From positions 90,558,858-90,622,857 of the forward strand of contig CM054118.1 of NCBI GenBank assembly GCA_028673005.1: a DNA stretch of 64,000 nucleotides, in the 5' to 3' direction. A model generated the notes under the pieces. It was not told where the DNA came from, did no database searches, and was given only the letters and a program-made list of their open reading frames with translations. This DNA comes from Tanypteryx hageni (taxonomy: Eukaryota; Arthropoda; Insecta; Odonata; Petaluridae). A program made the translations under genes and the position numbers. Below, in pieces: positions 45,111 to 55,990 of the stretch (position 1 is its first letter; each line of letters starts with the position of its first letter).

Positions 45111-45844
45111 AGATGTTTTATTCAAAGCCATTTTGCTTGGTTTGGTAAAATTTGAACAGATAAAAAGCAGATAATTATTAAACCATCACAAACCAACTGG
45201 AATGACCTAATCACCATGGCAATCATTTCAAATTCCAAGCACAAAACTATGAAAACTTCTGATTTGGATATATGCCAGTTAATCAAGTTATCCAGATAAT
45301 TAGGTGGTGGAGAGGTGAGTGAGTGGAGTGAAACAAAACCCAAACAAAACATTTTTCTGAACCCAAAGCGAAATTGAAAACCATTATTTATTTCGGCCCA
45401 TGTTTTTGCAGTGTAAATCAAAACCATGTAAATCGAAACTATCACTTCATATAAAATTGGAAAATAGGTTCCTATTTATTTAAAAATAAAATATATACCA
45501 TAGGCAATGAAATTCTTATAACACGATCATATTATATAAAAGTTGCAAATTCATAATATTAAAATCCATGACTATTTCTTCTCACATACCTAAGGGTTTT
45601 AGTCCCAGTAAGATTATCTAGAAAATTAGGTCCCTTGTCCGCGACTGCTTATTCGACAGGATGTCCTGCTTATTTCGCAGCTGACCCATACAAACATATG
45701 GGCCTTTCCACTATCCGCAACCTGTGGACGCGCCCAGCAGCATGGGACCAATGCTATTGAAAATGAAAATAAAGAAGAAAATTAATCATTTTTTAACATA
45801 ATTCACCATCAATAACAGTATTCTACAGGAGAAATAGTAAACCT
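45111..45844. other. Intergenic, no gene supported
   Basis: A 107-codon minus frame at 45122-45445 has no recognisable domain. 45600-45740 is more GC-balanced (CTTGTCCGCGACTGCTTATT) and may belong to the island at 45845. Confidence 0.35.
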
Positions 45845-46960
45845 AGCTTATAGTGTTCTGGGATATGCAGCCACCCGTAGGTGCTAGCCTCATTAATGTG
45901 TGGGGCTCGTGCACTACTCTCCTTGACCACCAGTCCAAGGGGCACTGGCTACCAGAGGGGAGCCCCTTACTTCCCCGCAGGAAAGGGATAAGGAACAGGT
46001 TACAGAGGGAGACCAAGCGGGCTCTCCCAGGCGCCCTCTGGCAGCCCCAAAGGATACAAAGCCCAACTGGCACCTCCAAGACATACGGAGCCCAACTGGC
46101 GCTCCGAGAGATAAGGAGACCAGCTGGCTCTCCAGTAGGAAATGAGCATGGAAATTATGAAGGCATACGAGCCCTTCACTGGGATGGGAAGCAGAGAGGG
46201 AGGGAATTTGTGCTGCTATGCTGTAGCAAATTAAGGAGACCAACTGGCCCTCCAGCCCCCAGCAGAGCACCCTCTGACCGTTGGTCGCTAAGTTTCTTGA
46301 TGTCTCTTCTCCCTCGACTGGGGGCAGGAACTGCACTACTACTCTCTGATATAGGTCCCACTGGCACCTATACAGACAGGTACCTTTACCCTCCTCAAAG
46401 ATTCCTGCTCACCACCGCAAGCAGATCATCCCGTTGGAGAGTGAGGAATTGCGTGCTTAGTGAAGGAGATTGTGGTGGCACCTGGGACCCCACTCCCAAC
46501 CTTCTATTCCACACCCCCGTTGGTCACTACGGATGAGGAGGAGTGCGCACTACCCATCTACTATAGACAGGTACCCTTTGTCCTGACTGGCTGCTCGAGT
46601 TGGAACGCGAGATTATGTGCTGCAACCTACATAACTCCAGGACCTAAGCCAAGGAGCCATCCTCTACTCCTCACCACTCAGATGAGATGGTTTCTTTTTT
46701 CTTGCCAGGCGTCCCTGGCCCTCAACTCGGGCAAGAGCGCACACCTGCTCTCCGTTGTGGATTCACATAGTGAACCACACAGTGCAATGGAAAGCACCTT
46801 TATTCGTCTCGGGGACCACTGCCCACCACCGTGAGAAGACAGCCCCTTTGGCGAGTGAGGATTTGCGTGATTGCGCCGGCTCCAGCATAATGAGATCCAG
46901 GCCTCTCAAAATGGGGTCACCATATATGTAGCTACACTCAATTGCCCTGCTGGTCGCTAA
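45845..46960. repeat. GC-rich repetitive island
   Basis: About 1.1 kb of GC-rich DNA in an AT-rich region. It contains 29-bp units at 46050-46077, 46078-46106, 46107-46135 and 46228-46255, each with a core like AGCCCAACTGGCNCTCC or GACCAACTGGCCCTCC. Longer duplications also occur: GACAGGTACC near 46374 and 46567; CACCACCGCAAGCAGAT...GAGTGAGGAATTGCGTG near 46410 repeated as CACCACCGTGAGAAGAC...GAGTGAGGATTTGCGTG near 46827. The long frames (45853-46536 plus, 227 codons; 45914-46336 minus) overlap and have no domain. Confidence 0.55.
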
Positions 46961-49518
46961 GAGTGGGAGCAGCGCACACCTCTCTAAGCAAAGCGCATTG
47001 CAAGTACAAAGAGAGAACCCTTTCTGCCATCAGTGAGCGGCCACTTAAGACATACAGGTTTCCGTGCATGCAAGCTTCCCACTCCCTGAAATTAAAAGTG
47101 ATTATACAGACATGTTATTTATCAATTGGTAACACTTTCTATTTGCAGAAAACTGAAACTTCAAGTCATTCAATTAGTTGCTGTAAAAGAATTGTTCAAT
47201 GGTTAGAGTTGGCAAGCAGTACAAATGCAAAGCAAAACAAATGGACACAAGTGGTAACAAATATATAGTAAATTAACATCAACCATCAAAATTTATTATG
47301 CATAATGATGAAATTGTGAGAATGTGGTTAATAAACTGTAGCTGAAATAAAAACACAAATAACATACTATCCAGGAGTTAACTAACAATAGTCTAGCATA
47401 TTATTCTATTGTGCACACAATTTTAAAATTAATAATGGTAATGCAAATGAAAAGGCAAATATTGTACATAAATGGATACACAAGTCTCAAATATATACAT
47501 AAAACAAATTGGTAATTACACGCATTTAATAAAACACCATAGAAAAGTTACAACATAACATATGATGAAAAGAATACATTTTTATGGTATAACAAGAACC
47601 AATTACAGCACAAAAGTACAGATTTTTGAACCCAAAAAGTTAATCCCAGTTGGCCCAGACCAGCACACAAAGTGCAGTGAACAAGGGGACCAATATGATA
47701 GGAACAAGAAGCTAGCCTAACAACGTAGCCAGTCACAAGACACAGCCCTCCAAAGGGTTACCCAATCTTGGACTGCATCCAGCAACCGACTACGACTACA
47801 GTCACAGCACTCAAGAAGGGAACAAATCCCTTCCTGGCACTGTGATCTGTGCCTCAGACCCTACCAACAACAATGCCATCCACTGCAAAGAAATGTTCAT
47901 GTAACAAATACAAAGTCTGAGATCTTTCTAACAAATACAAACTTTACATAATCTTTAGTTTCATTCTTTTTAAATCAAACACTAGTCTTGGTTTTGCTGA
48001 AGTGTTTTCTTTCTTGTTTGAAGAAATTTCTTCAGTTTTCATAATTCCTGTAATAAATATGGTGCTGAAATAAAGGGTGATTAAGTATACCCCACATGAA
48101 ATGGTTAGTAGTTAACATGAAGAGATGATGAATGAAAATACCTTTATGCAAACTTTATAATTATTAATCAACCTCAATCATTGTAAACCTAGAGGAAATC
48201 TTATTGCACTATCAGCACATGCTGTATTCATCATGTGTCACTAAACATAAAACTAAATCATTAATGTTAAAATGGTATTCAATGAAAATTCTTAAAACTA
48301 AGGTTTATGGTCTATAAACTATGCTACACCAATGAAATAGATGGGTAAACCTTTATAATATAGGATAAAATCAAATAAAGTGAGACAATTACATGCAATG
48401 GCCCCTAATAACATATAATCACCATTTCTAACACTTCACATTATATGATGACAAACTGTAATCGCACATATGTACACACAATCACCTTAACCTATGGTCA
48501 AATACTATTAGCAACCTGATAACAACTGCCTACTAATAATAACTTCAAATCTTAATCATAATAAGCACAACTAAGAGATCAATATGCCTGTAAAATAAAA
48601 AAAGCTGAACATATTAAACAAATACAAAAGTTTACCCTATGAACAACATCATCATACCATCATAGATAAATCACTGTCCAAGTAATCAATAAAAGTTTAT
48701 AATACATGTAGATGCACCCTTAGAATTACCATAAATAAATGGTTAATCAGATATACACATACACACATGACATTTCTCAGAGTATATAGCAAAATATTCT
48801 GTGTAAGTACTTTCCAAAATAATGCTTCACCTGAAAATAAAAATTATACTAAAGAAATAGCTAAAATACTTAATTTATTGCTTATATTATTTGATTAAAC
48901 ACTTTGTAATCACATACCTAATGAATAATAACAAATTGCCGGATTCAGATGTTTAATAATAATAATACCTTTAAAGAATAGTGAATGGCAACCACAAAAT
49001 TCCATGGTTTAATATTTTAAACCAAATGGTGACAGAATCCTCTTGCTTTGTAATCCTTTGTCACCCTCACCATATTTTAAATGTGCACACATTAACTAAA
49101 ATTAACAGATCACATGAAACGATGGAAAAATTTCCTGAAAAGAAAGCCAGCTGAAAAATAACTTTAAGATTAAAATGAGGAAACTTGCAAAAAATAAAAC
49201 ACCTAGGTTCTGATTAGAACAACGGTGAAATACTGGCGAATTAAATGTTAAATCGATGCAGCAGATAATAAGATCGCATAAAAATATAACATCATCAATG
49301 TATTCTCCAGCAATGTCACACTAAACATGGATATACAACAAAAAAACAAATAACGCTCTCATGCAAACTGGTGCTAAATGTAACATAACCTCACACCCAT
49401 CATCCAAGATAATTGCTCATCTTCCTCAGCATCTTGTTTAAAAATTTTCAATAATAAGCACCATCCACAAAAACCTTGCTAATCTCATATCTGCAGCAGG
49501 AGCTCATTTCACATTTAC
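46961..49518. other. Possible transcribed tail of the minus-strand unit
   Basis: Mostly AT-rich with no coding frame. 47510-47890 is more complex and, on the minus strand, ends with ATTAAA (47528-47523) as a possible poly(A) signal; it could be a terminal exon of the transcript that starts near 50780, but no acceptor could be fixed. Treat as a guess. Confidence 0.25.
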
Positions 49519-49583
49519 CAATGCCTACATCTTCTAAACATATCCATTACTCTAAATTCAACAGTGGCCATGTGGATCTCCAT
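49519..49583 (-). CDS. Candidate exon of the unit starting near 50780
   Basis: On the minus strand TTGTTTTCAG is followed at once by ATGGAGATCCACATGG (ATG at 49583-49581) and 65 nt later by a donor GTAAAT (49518-49513). The frame MEIHMATVEFRVMDMFRRCR is open. The spacing from the first exon donor (50725) would make a 1.14-kb intron. The peptide matches nothing I know, and the transcript may be non-coding. Confidence 0.25.
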
Positions 49584-50725
49584 CTGAAAACAATTAAAAG
49601 GGAAGTTATTTATTTGAAACTGTAGTCAAAGAAACACAACACATATTGATGAATCAGAATTCTCCAAAAGCAATAAAATGGTCGTGAAAACCAAATGCGT
49701 ACATCTGTTCAAGGCAGCCTTCCTCAGTGGTGATTCACTGATAATGAATTATAGAAGGAATTAAAACTCACATCAGACGAGCTTCACCTTTCTTTGCCTA
49801 CATATCGTTAAATTAACAACGGTCAAGGCTACAGTCATCTCTAAAATTGCACACACGAAACAGCGTAGCAAAAAATTCCATGTTTCACGTACACCATACA
49901 AACATTACATCAACCATGAAAATTACCAACGTAAAAGTCAACACATCGGAGGAGGTCAGACGATATCTCACGGTCAAGCACTTAAAAACTACTTAATTTA
50001 ACCACGTGTACTAATTTCGAAACGAAACTTCGTGAGGCACAAAACAGCACTCGGATAAAAATGCTCTTTGGAAGATTCGCAAAACTCACGCTCGGACTTG
50101 TTTATCACTGCCGACGTGAGAATTTCCTTAAGTTCGCTTTATCTCCGGCAGAGGAGCAGGGTGTCATAATGGCGCTTTTTCGAAAGTATGAATAAAAACA
50201 CCAGACATCACGGGCTATAAATTCATTTATTTAAAAGCGTAACAGAATTTTAACGACAAAAGTGAACGCACATTTTTCAACGTGAGCTCCGAGGAACTTC
50301 TTATTGTACGTGATTACGAAATTATCGACGAGGAATATAGATTACTAATGCTTCGAGTATTCTCATTTCAGCGAGAATGGAAAAAAGTTCCCTCGTTAAG
50401 AAGAAACGAAGCGGTTTTAGATACATTTCAAAAGCTGATAACGCCGACTGAAAACAAACTCTGTTTCACCGAGAAACGTTTACGAAAAGCATATCGGCTA
50501 CCGATTCCACATGCTATATTTTGTCAGAGAACAAGACGAAAGGACAGTAAAACCGTTCACTATACGTGTGGATCACTGGAAAGTATAGCAGTTTAAGTAC
50601 TGTATATCGAACGAATACGTAAAACCGCATATTTTGTTACTGCTTTCAAGTGTGCAATAATGAAACGAATTACAATAAAAAAGACAAGTGGAATATCGCA
50701 TAACTAAACATGTAAAAAATCTTAC

Positions 50726-50840
50726 CTCGATTTCGGCACTCCGCGAACGTCACACAACATGCGAGCCAGAGTTAACTAAAGAGGCCGCGCGGCGCGTGCG
50801 GGGTCTATTTATAACAATCGTCGCAGTGACGTCAGAACAT
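50726..50840 (-). promoter_or_regulatory. Host promoter and first exon: CRE, TATA box, donor
   Basis: Reading minus: the palindromic cAMP-response element TGACGTCA (50834-50827), then TATAAATA (50813-50806). A GC-rich stretch and an initiator-like TTTAGTTAAC about 30-35 bases past the TATA box follow, near 50777, then some 50 bases ending GAAATCGAG and a consensus donor GTAAGA (50725-50720). This order and spacing are those of a TATA-type pol II promoter with a short non-coding first exon. The CpG-rich stretch GGCCGCGCGGCGCGTGCGGG at 50783-50802 stands out from its surroundings. The downstream gene (leftward) is not identified. Confidence 0.6.
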
Positions 50841-51559
50841 ATTGACCGTTACATTTTGAAATAATTAGCGGTTCACGTAATTTCAATCACAAATCGAAAA
50901 TAATAATAATAAATAGCCATATTTACTTAAATATATTATATTTTAAAAATTTAAAACACTAATATAAAGTAATTCTACGAGCAATTTCTCTACATTAAAA
51001 AAATTTAATCTCGTCCGGCTACTTGTAAAAATGGCGGGAAGAATAATAAATAGCATATTATATCAAATGAATTATTATCTTAAATGAGAATATTACTTAT
51101 ATTTAGAAAGAATATATATTTATTTGTTTATATACTAGAAGCTACACAAATTAAAGGCATACTATTAACTACACGACACTGTATAAAAAAATTCTTATAA
51201 CACAGTGAAAGATAAAGTTTAAATTTATGTTTTAAAATTTTAGACATCCCCTTATTCAAGATCTCGTATTTAATATCTAATATCGAATGTACTCATAGGA
51301 ATAACGTGAGTGCGAGAGGATGCCCCATAACAAAGGAAGGATTCTTTAATAATATAAAACAAAACAAATTATGAAAAGGGAGGGTTGCGAGACACGGTAA
51401 AACAATACAATAGTAAACAAAAACTCCTTCACAGTAAATAGGAAGAGAATATTCACACTCACGCTGCAGGTTGCTGGTAAACACCGTCGCAGAACCTAAG
51501 TCAAAAGGAGACACGCAGAAACATACATACATTTTTTTCAAAGGTAGCATTTTGTGCAA
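50841..51559. other. AT-rich region upstream of the promoter
   Basis: No gene seen; an 88-codon minus frame at 51293-51559 has no domain. Confidence 0.4.
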
Positions 51560-52250
51560 AACCGACTAGAAAAAACGAAAATCTTGAAAAAGTGCAACAA
51601 TGCGGCCGCTAAAAATTCGCAATTGTTTAAACAAATTTTCAAGGTTTATGTATTTCCGAATGTGCCACGGAGTTGAAATTTTTTTATAAGTAGAATTCCT
51701 TAAAAAACGAAATAGGGATTATACAAATTTTGATATTTTAATTTGTTTGGCAGTTAAAAATTCTTAAAATTTAAACAAATAGATAACTGTGTAGGTACTA
51801 CGGTATGAGCTAGGAAGCTGAAATTTTCAAATTATTTACAGAGTAGTAAATTTGCACAAATAAACATTTCAATTTTACCATATATGAATTGCGGCGGCCG
51901 TTAAAAATTATTTAAATTTAAACAATTAGAAAAATATTATTTTACTTCTAGAAGTGCTACAACTTAAAAATTTGGCTAAAATGTGTAGCATTAGTACCCC
52001 ATAATGGAGAAAGTGTAAAATTTTTAAAATTGCGACATTTGGAGATTGTTTTAAACTATTATTCTTACATGTGGGAAAAACGAAAATCGCTGCAGAAATG
52101 AAATCTTTAGAATTAACAGACTATTTGTAATGTTGAAATTTCTGTCTGAAAAATGAATGTTCTTTTAATGTGAGATGAAATGCTTGCAGTATGCAAGCAC
52201 CAACTACTAGTATGTTATATCCTCCTCCTCTGTAAGAGTCGTCGATATAT
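51560..52250 (-). repeat. Inverted partial copy of repeat D
   Basis: The minus strand reads GAGGAGGATATAACATACTA then TTGCATACTGCAAGCATTTC, AGAAATTTCAACATTACAAA and so on, matching 53790-54150 and 62030-62390 in order. It also has internal near-repeats of about 145-290 bp (TGCGGCCGCTAAAAATTC at 51600, GGCAGTTAAAAATTCTT at 51750, GGCGGCCGTTAAAAATTA at 51892). It is more diverged than the direct copies. Confidence 0.65.
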
Positions 52251-53252
52251 AATAGATAACATATTTATGTTTATGTTTATTGTGTTTATATATATGGTTA
52301 TTATAAATTAATTTTTTGCTTAGAAAAAAGTCACTTGAATTTAATTTAATTTACGTACAAATTTAATAGTTAAAATATGTTTTAAATTGAGTTATTAGTA
52401 AAAATATTCTTTCAAATTACCTCGACAGAAGACAGAAAACATTCCTCGTTTATTTAACACATTGGATGCAGTGGGCACCAATACTAAAGAGATTTTATGG
52501 TGAAAGCCAGCCTCAGGCATTCCCTTTTCCTCTCCAGTCATCAGTTAGCGCTCGACCTTCGTCCAGATCGCTGCCATTTTGAATTTGGACTCGCAGTTTT
52601 TTTTCTGCATATTTTTCAGTGTGTATTTTGCAACCAGTTTGAAACACAATTCCTATACCTTTATGTATTTTTATTTGCTTTGTGTGCATCAATTTTGCAT
52701 TTTTAATTGTTGTGGCCATTGTGTCCAATACTTTTCATTAAAAATTTGATAGTTAATTAATTTCTCTATAAAGCTACAGACCGGTTATTTTGTTATTTTT
52801 CTTATAAATTACGAATTTATTGACCAATAAATTTTGTTTTGCGAATTTTTTACCTGTTTTGAAGGCGATATCGACTCAGTAAAGCCTTCTTCTGGTTCTT
52901 CTGACCCTTTTTTTGGTTCCCTCTGTCGTGCTTGATAAGCCGAAGAAGTGATAGTTGGCAGAGTCAGCCAGGAGGGGAGAGAGCTTACTTAGTGTCTCAT
53001 TTTGTCAGTGCTTTTGACAATAATGACAGATGGAGGAATAAAAGGTATTGATTAAAAAATACTTAATTTATTCATATTCAAGCGTGGCATGGGTATTTAC
53101 GGAAATTTAATTTTTGCAAATATTTAAATTAAAGAGTGACTTCTTAGGACACAATTTGTTTTGAATATTTTTATGACGTGGGAATTATGAACGTTACTTA
53201 TGTACTAGACGAATTATGGACATAATTAAGTATGAAATTGCGTGGGGTAAGA
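52251..53252. other. Intergenic, no gene supported
   Basis: 52500-52600 (CAGTCATCAGTTAGCGCTCG) is less AT-rich, open in both directions, with no domain. 52900-53000 has GAAGAAGTGATAGTTGGCAG-type text without recognisable meaning. Confidence 0.35.
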
Positions 53253-53522
53253 TTTTTGATTTGATTTGCTTATTGTTTCGAAGTCATTCATCGGAAGCCT
53301 ACTCAATAACAACCTATAATACCATATGAGACTCAATTTGCATTCTGGGACCGATCGGCCATGTTGTTTTTTTGGGATATCAAGTAATATCGATAGTGAG
53401 TATTATCGATTTGTGCTGTAAAGTTATTATAGTAATAATCTGGTGTGCTATTTATAGGATTGTGTTTTAAGTGACGCAACCCAAACCAACTCACCCGGCC
53501 GAACCCAACCAAACCCAACCCA

Positions 53523-53757
53523 ACCCTCCTCCGCCTCCTCCTCCTCCCCCCCCTCCCCCTCCCCCCTCTCTCTTCCTCCTCCTTCTTCTCCCTTTCTTCC
53601 TCCCTCTCTTCCTCCCCCTCTTCCTCCTTCTTCCTCCCTCTCTTCCTCCCCCTCTTCCTCCCCTTCTTTCTCTTCTTCATCCTCCTCGTCCTCCCCCTTT
53701 TCCTGTTCCTCTTTCTCCTCATCCTCCTCTTTCTCCTCCTCCTCATCCTCCTCGGCT
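53523..53757 (+). repeat. Polypyrimidine (CCT/CTT) tract
   Basis: Nearly pure C/T on the plus strand for about 235 bases, preceded by AACCCAACCC words. The 137-codon minus frame of Arg/Lys/Glu and the 97-codon Pro/Leu plus frame are simple-sequence artefacts. The copy in D-d (61722-62004) differs in length. Confidence 0.9.
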
Positions 53758-54261
53758 TCTGTAAGAAACGTCTATCATTATATATTGACGTTCCTCACAG
53801 AGGAGGATATAACATACTAGTAGAAGGTGCTTGCATACTGCAAGCATTTCAGCTCACCTTGAAAAAACATTCTTATTTCATCATTACAAATATTTTTTTA
53901 GTTCTAAAGATTTCAGCTTCGTAGCTCATCCCGTAATGTCTAAACAGTTATCTATTTGTTTAAACTTTAAGAATTTTTAACAGCCGGACAACCAAAAATA
54001 TCAAAATTTCCGTAATCTTTATTTCGTTATTTTACGAAATTCTACCTTTACGTAAAGTTTTGGTGGGACATTCGGAAATAGAGAAACTTGAATAAATTTG
54101 TTTAAGAAACTGCGAATTTTTGACGGCTGGCTGCGCAGTTGCACTTTATTGAGATTTTCAATTTCTGTAGTCGGTTTTCCATACAGTCCTACCTAAATAA
54201 AAAATCGGACGTGGCCACCACATGACTTTCTCCATATCTGTAATATTTATAAAAATTCCAA

Positions 54262-54400
54262 ATAGGTTATATGATAATAAATATTTTAGGAAACTGCGAG
54301 AAAATTTTAGATTTTTACAAAGAACAGAAATAAACTCAAACCATAGCCTTCTGATATTGGATATAGCCACAAAGCTCCGACAATTAAGAAAATAAAAATG
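54262..54400 (+). pseudogene. RTE endonuclease relic inside repeat D
   Basis: CAAATAGGTTATATGAT ... CATAGCCTTCTGATATTGGA ... GCCACAAAGCTCCGACAATT lines up with LINE A2 at 21232-21372 (CAAATAGATTATATCCT ... CACAGCCTTCTAATACTTGA ... GTACAAAGCTCAAACAAAT). The conceptual peptide EINSNHSLLILDIATKLRQL parallels DIDSDHSLLILDVSTKLKQI, with the Ser-Asp-His motif changed to Ser-Asn-His. It is carried along in all D copies, including D-a. Confidence 0.65.
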
Positions 54401-55138
54401 GGCGTTACTAAGACGTAACTAAGCGTCAATTGTTAACAAAGAGTCGTCGGTAGGTGGCGTGGTGTTGGCAGGTAAAAATATAAGATATCTCTTAAACAAT
54501 GCATTATATGAAAACATGTTTCAAACAAAGGTTGTAGAAAGTTAAATTTCCTACAACTTTTATCCCAGCACAGTTTTACATTTATTAAATAATTAAGCAA
54601 ATATTTCTAAATAACGGATAAGTAACAAAAGTAAACACCCACTTCCGGTCGACCGATTTTTACCAAAAACTAATCAGTTCTTCTGACTCTTATAAAAATG
54701 TTAAATATAGAATTTCGCGTTGACCTGAATAATAGTTTTTGAGTTAGTGCACCCACAATAAAGCTATCACACATACACAGACATCATCGAGAAAATGGTC
54801 AAAACGTGTTCAGGGGACCTCAAAACGTGTATTTCCTTTGAAATCTTGAAGTCGAGTTTTTTCGTGAATACAATAATTTCCCCTATGCTACGTATATGGA
54901 GAAAATAAAAATGTAGTTAGTCTCCAGCTCATCTGGAAGTGTACACACACATACATATATATACTATTTAAAAAACGTAGACGACACATGTTTCTTCGCG
55001 GACGCCGCCAACGTACCCTGGTATTTCACTCAGTTTTCCGAGGAAGTAGATGACAAGGTAGAGGCGTTAAATAGCATGATAATCAACATTTATGATCGAC
55101 ACGCTCATATGAAAACGGTTCGCGCCTCCAAACGGCAA

Positions 55139-55638
55139 NNNNNNNNNNNNNNNNNNNNNNNNNNNNNNNNNNNNNNNNNNNNNNNNNNNNNNNNNNNNNN
55201 NNNNNNNNNNNNNNNNNNNNNNNNNNNNNNNNNNNNNNNNNNNNNNNNNNNNNNNNNNNNNNNNNNNNNNNNNNNNNNNNNNNNNNNNNNNNNNNNNNNN
55301 NNNNNNNNNNNNNNNNNNNNNNNNNNNNNNNNNNNNNNNNNNNNNNNNNNNNNNNNNNNNNNNNNNNNNNNNNNNNNNNNNNNNNNNNNNNNNNNNNNNN
55401 NNNNNNNNNNNNNNNNNNNNNNNNNNNNNNNNNNNNNNNNNNNNNNNNNNNNNNNNNNNNNNNNNNNNNNNNNNNNNNNNNNNNNNNNNNNNNNNNNNNN
55501 NNNNNNNNNNNNNNNNNNNNNNNNNNNNNNNNNNNNNNNNNNNNNNNNNNNNNNNNNNNNNNNNNNNNNNNNNNNNNNNNNNNNNNNNNNNNNNNNNNNN
55601 NNNNNNNNNNNNNNNNNNNNNNNNNNNNNNNNNNNNNN
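55139..55638. other. Assembly gap of 500 N
   Basis: Exactly 500 unknown bases, the size of a standard placeholder, so the true length is unknown. It begins inside the LINE frame of D-b right after AAACGGCA. Frames drawn through the N run are meaningless. Confidence 0.99.
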
Positions 55639-55655
55639 AACATGAAATTGATTGA

Positions 55656-55990
55656 TTTTTCTCGTTTCAAAAATTGTTCCAACTTTCACAGCTTATGCCT
55701 GTCTGCATAGGATCTTCGGATCATATCATCCCATCAATTTCATGTTTGGCAATCTCACCATTTGAGAGGAAGGAGTTTCTTTCGATGATTCTCTTCGAGG
55801 ACATCTGTCGGGGCAGTTTGATACTAACTTAGTTAGTTCCCGTCCCACCAAGGAAAACATCCGTGTGTAGAAACGAGAGAAAATGTTCTGCTACGATAGT
55901 TCAGGGGTAGAATATCCGCCCGGCAAGTGGAAGACCCGGGTTCAATTCCCGGTCATAGCAGACTTTTTTCTCGTTTCAAAAATTGTTCCA
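55656..55990. repeat. 26-bp direct repeats around a tRNA-bearing insert
   Basis: TTTTTCTCGTTTCAAAAATT followed by GTTCCA occurs at 55656-55681 and 55965-55990. Between them lie about 283 bases ending in the tRNA-like sequence. The second copy abuts repeat D-c directly. This is longer than usual target duplications and may instead reflect how the sequence was joined. Confidence 0.7.
55890..55960 (+). tRNA. tRNA-like gene, anticodon GGC if functional
   Basis: A complete cloverleaf can be drawn: acceptor GCTACGA (55890-55896) with TCATAGC (55953-55959), one C/A mismatch; D stem GTTC/GAAT; anticodon stem TCCGC/GTGGA; variable loop AGAC; perfect T stem CCGGG/CCCGG with loop TTCAATT; discriminator A. 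A box TAGTTCAGGGG and B box GGTTCAATTCC fit the consensus. The anticodon loop CCGGCAA gives GGC (Ala codon GCC), but position 33 is C, not the near-universal U, and the body looks Gly-like. So it may be a pseudogene or SINE-derived head. A T-run (CTTTTTTC) follows as a pol III terminator. Confidence 0.55.

Larger units (their letters stand above)
53253..55138 (+). repeat. Composite repeat D, copy D-b (runs into gap)
   Basis: Almost identical to 61469-63383. Parts in order: unique-looking head (53253-53500), a polypyrimidine tract (53523-53757), the ATATTGACGTTCCTCACAG segment, AT-rich units, an RTE endonuclease relic (54262-54400), the GGGACCTCAAAACGTG segment, and the start of a Jockey-like LINE frame (from about 54978, FFADAANVPWYFTQFSEEVD). 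It is interrupted by the N gap at 55139. Small differences from the other copies (CACTCAG against CACTGAG; GCTCATATG against GCTCCTATG) set it apart. Confidence 0.85.

Noticed and set aside
45853..46536. 227-codon plus frame in the GC-rich island
   Set aside because: Stops are rare there because of composition; the opposite strand is also open (45914-46336), the codons follow 29-bp repeats and there is no domain.
50282..50596. 104-codon plus frame upstream of the promoter
   Set aside because: It begins at GTG, lies within the presumed first intron of the minus-strand unit, and the peptide matches nothing; chance open frame judged more likely.
53500..53530. Telomere-like AACCC words (also 61694-61726)
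   Set aside because: Only a few imperfect units at an internal position, differing from the usual arthropod TTAGG repeat, and joined to the CCT tract.
55076..55689. Three long frames across 55076-55689
   Set aside because: They pass through 500 N bases; only the first 22 codons of the plus frame are real and belong to the Jockey-like LINE in D-b.
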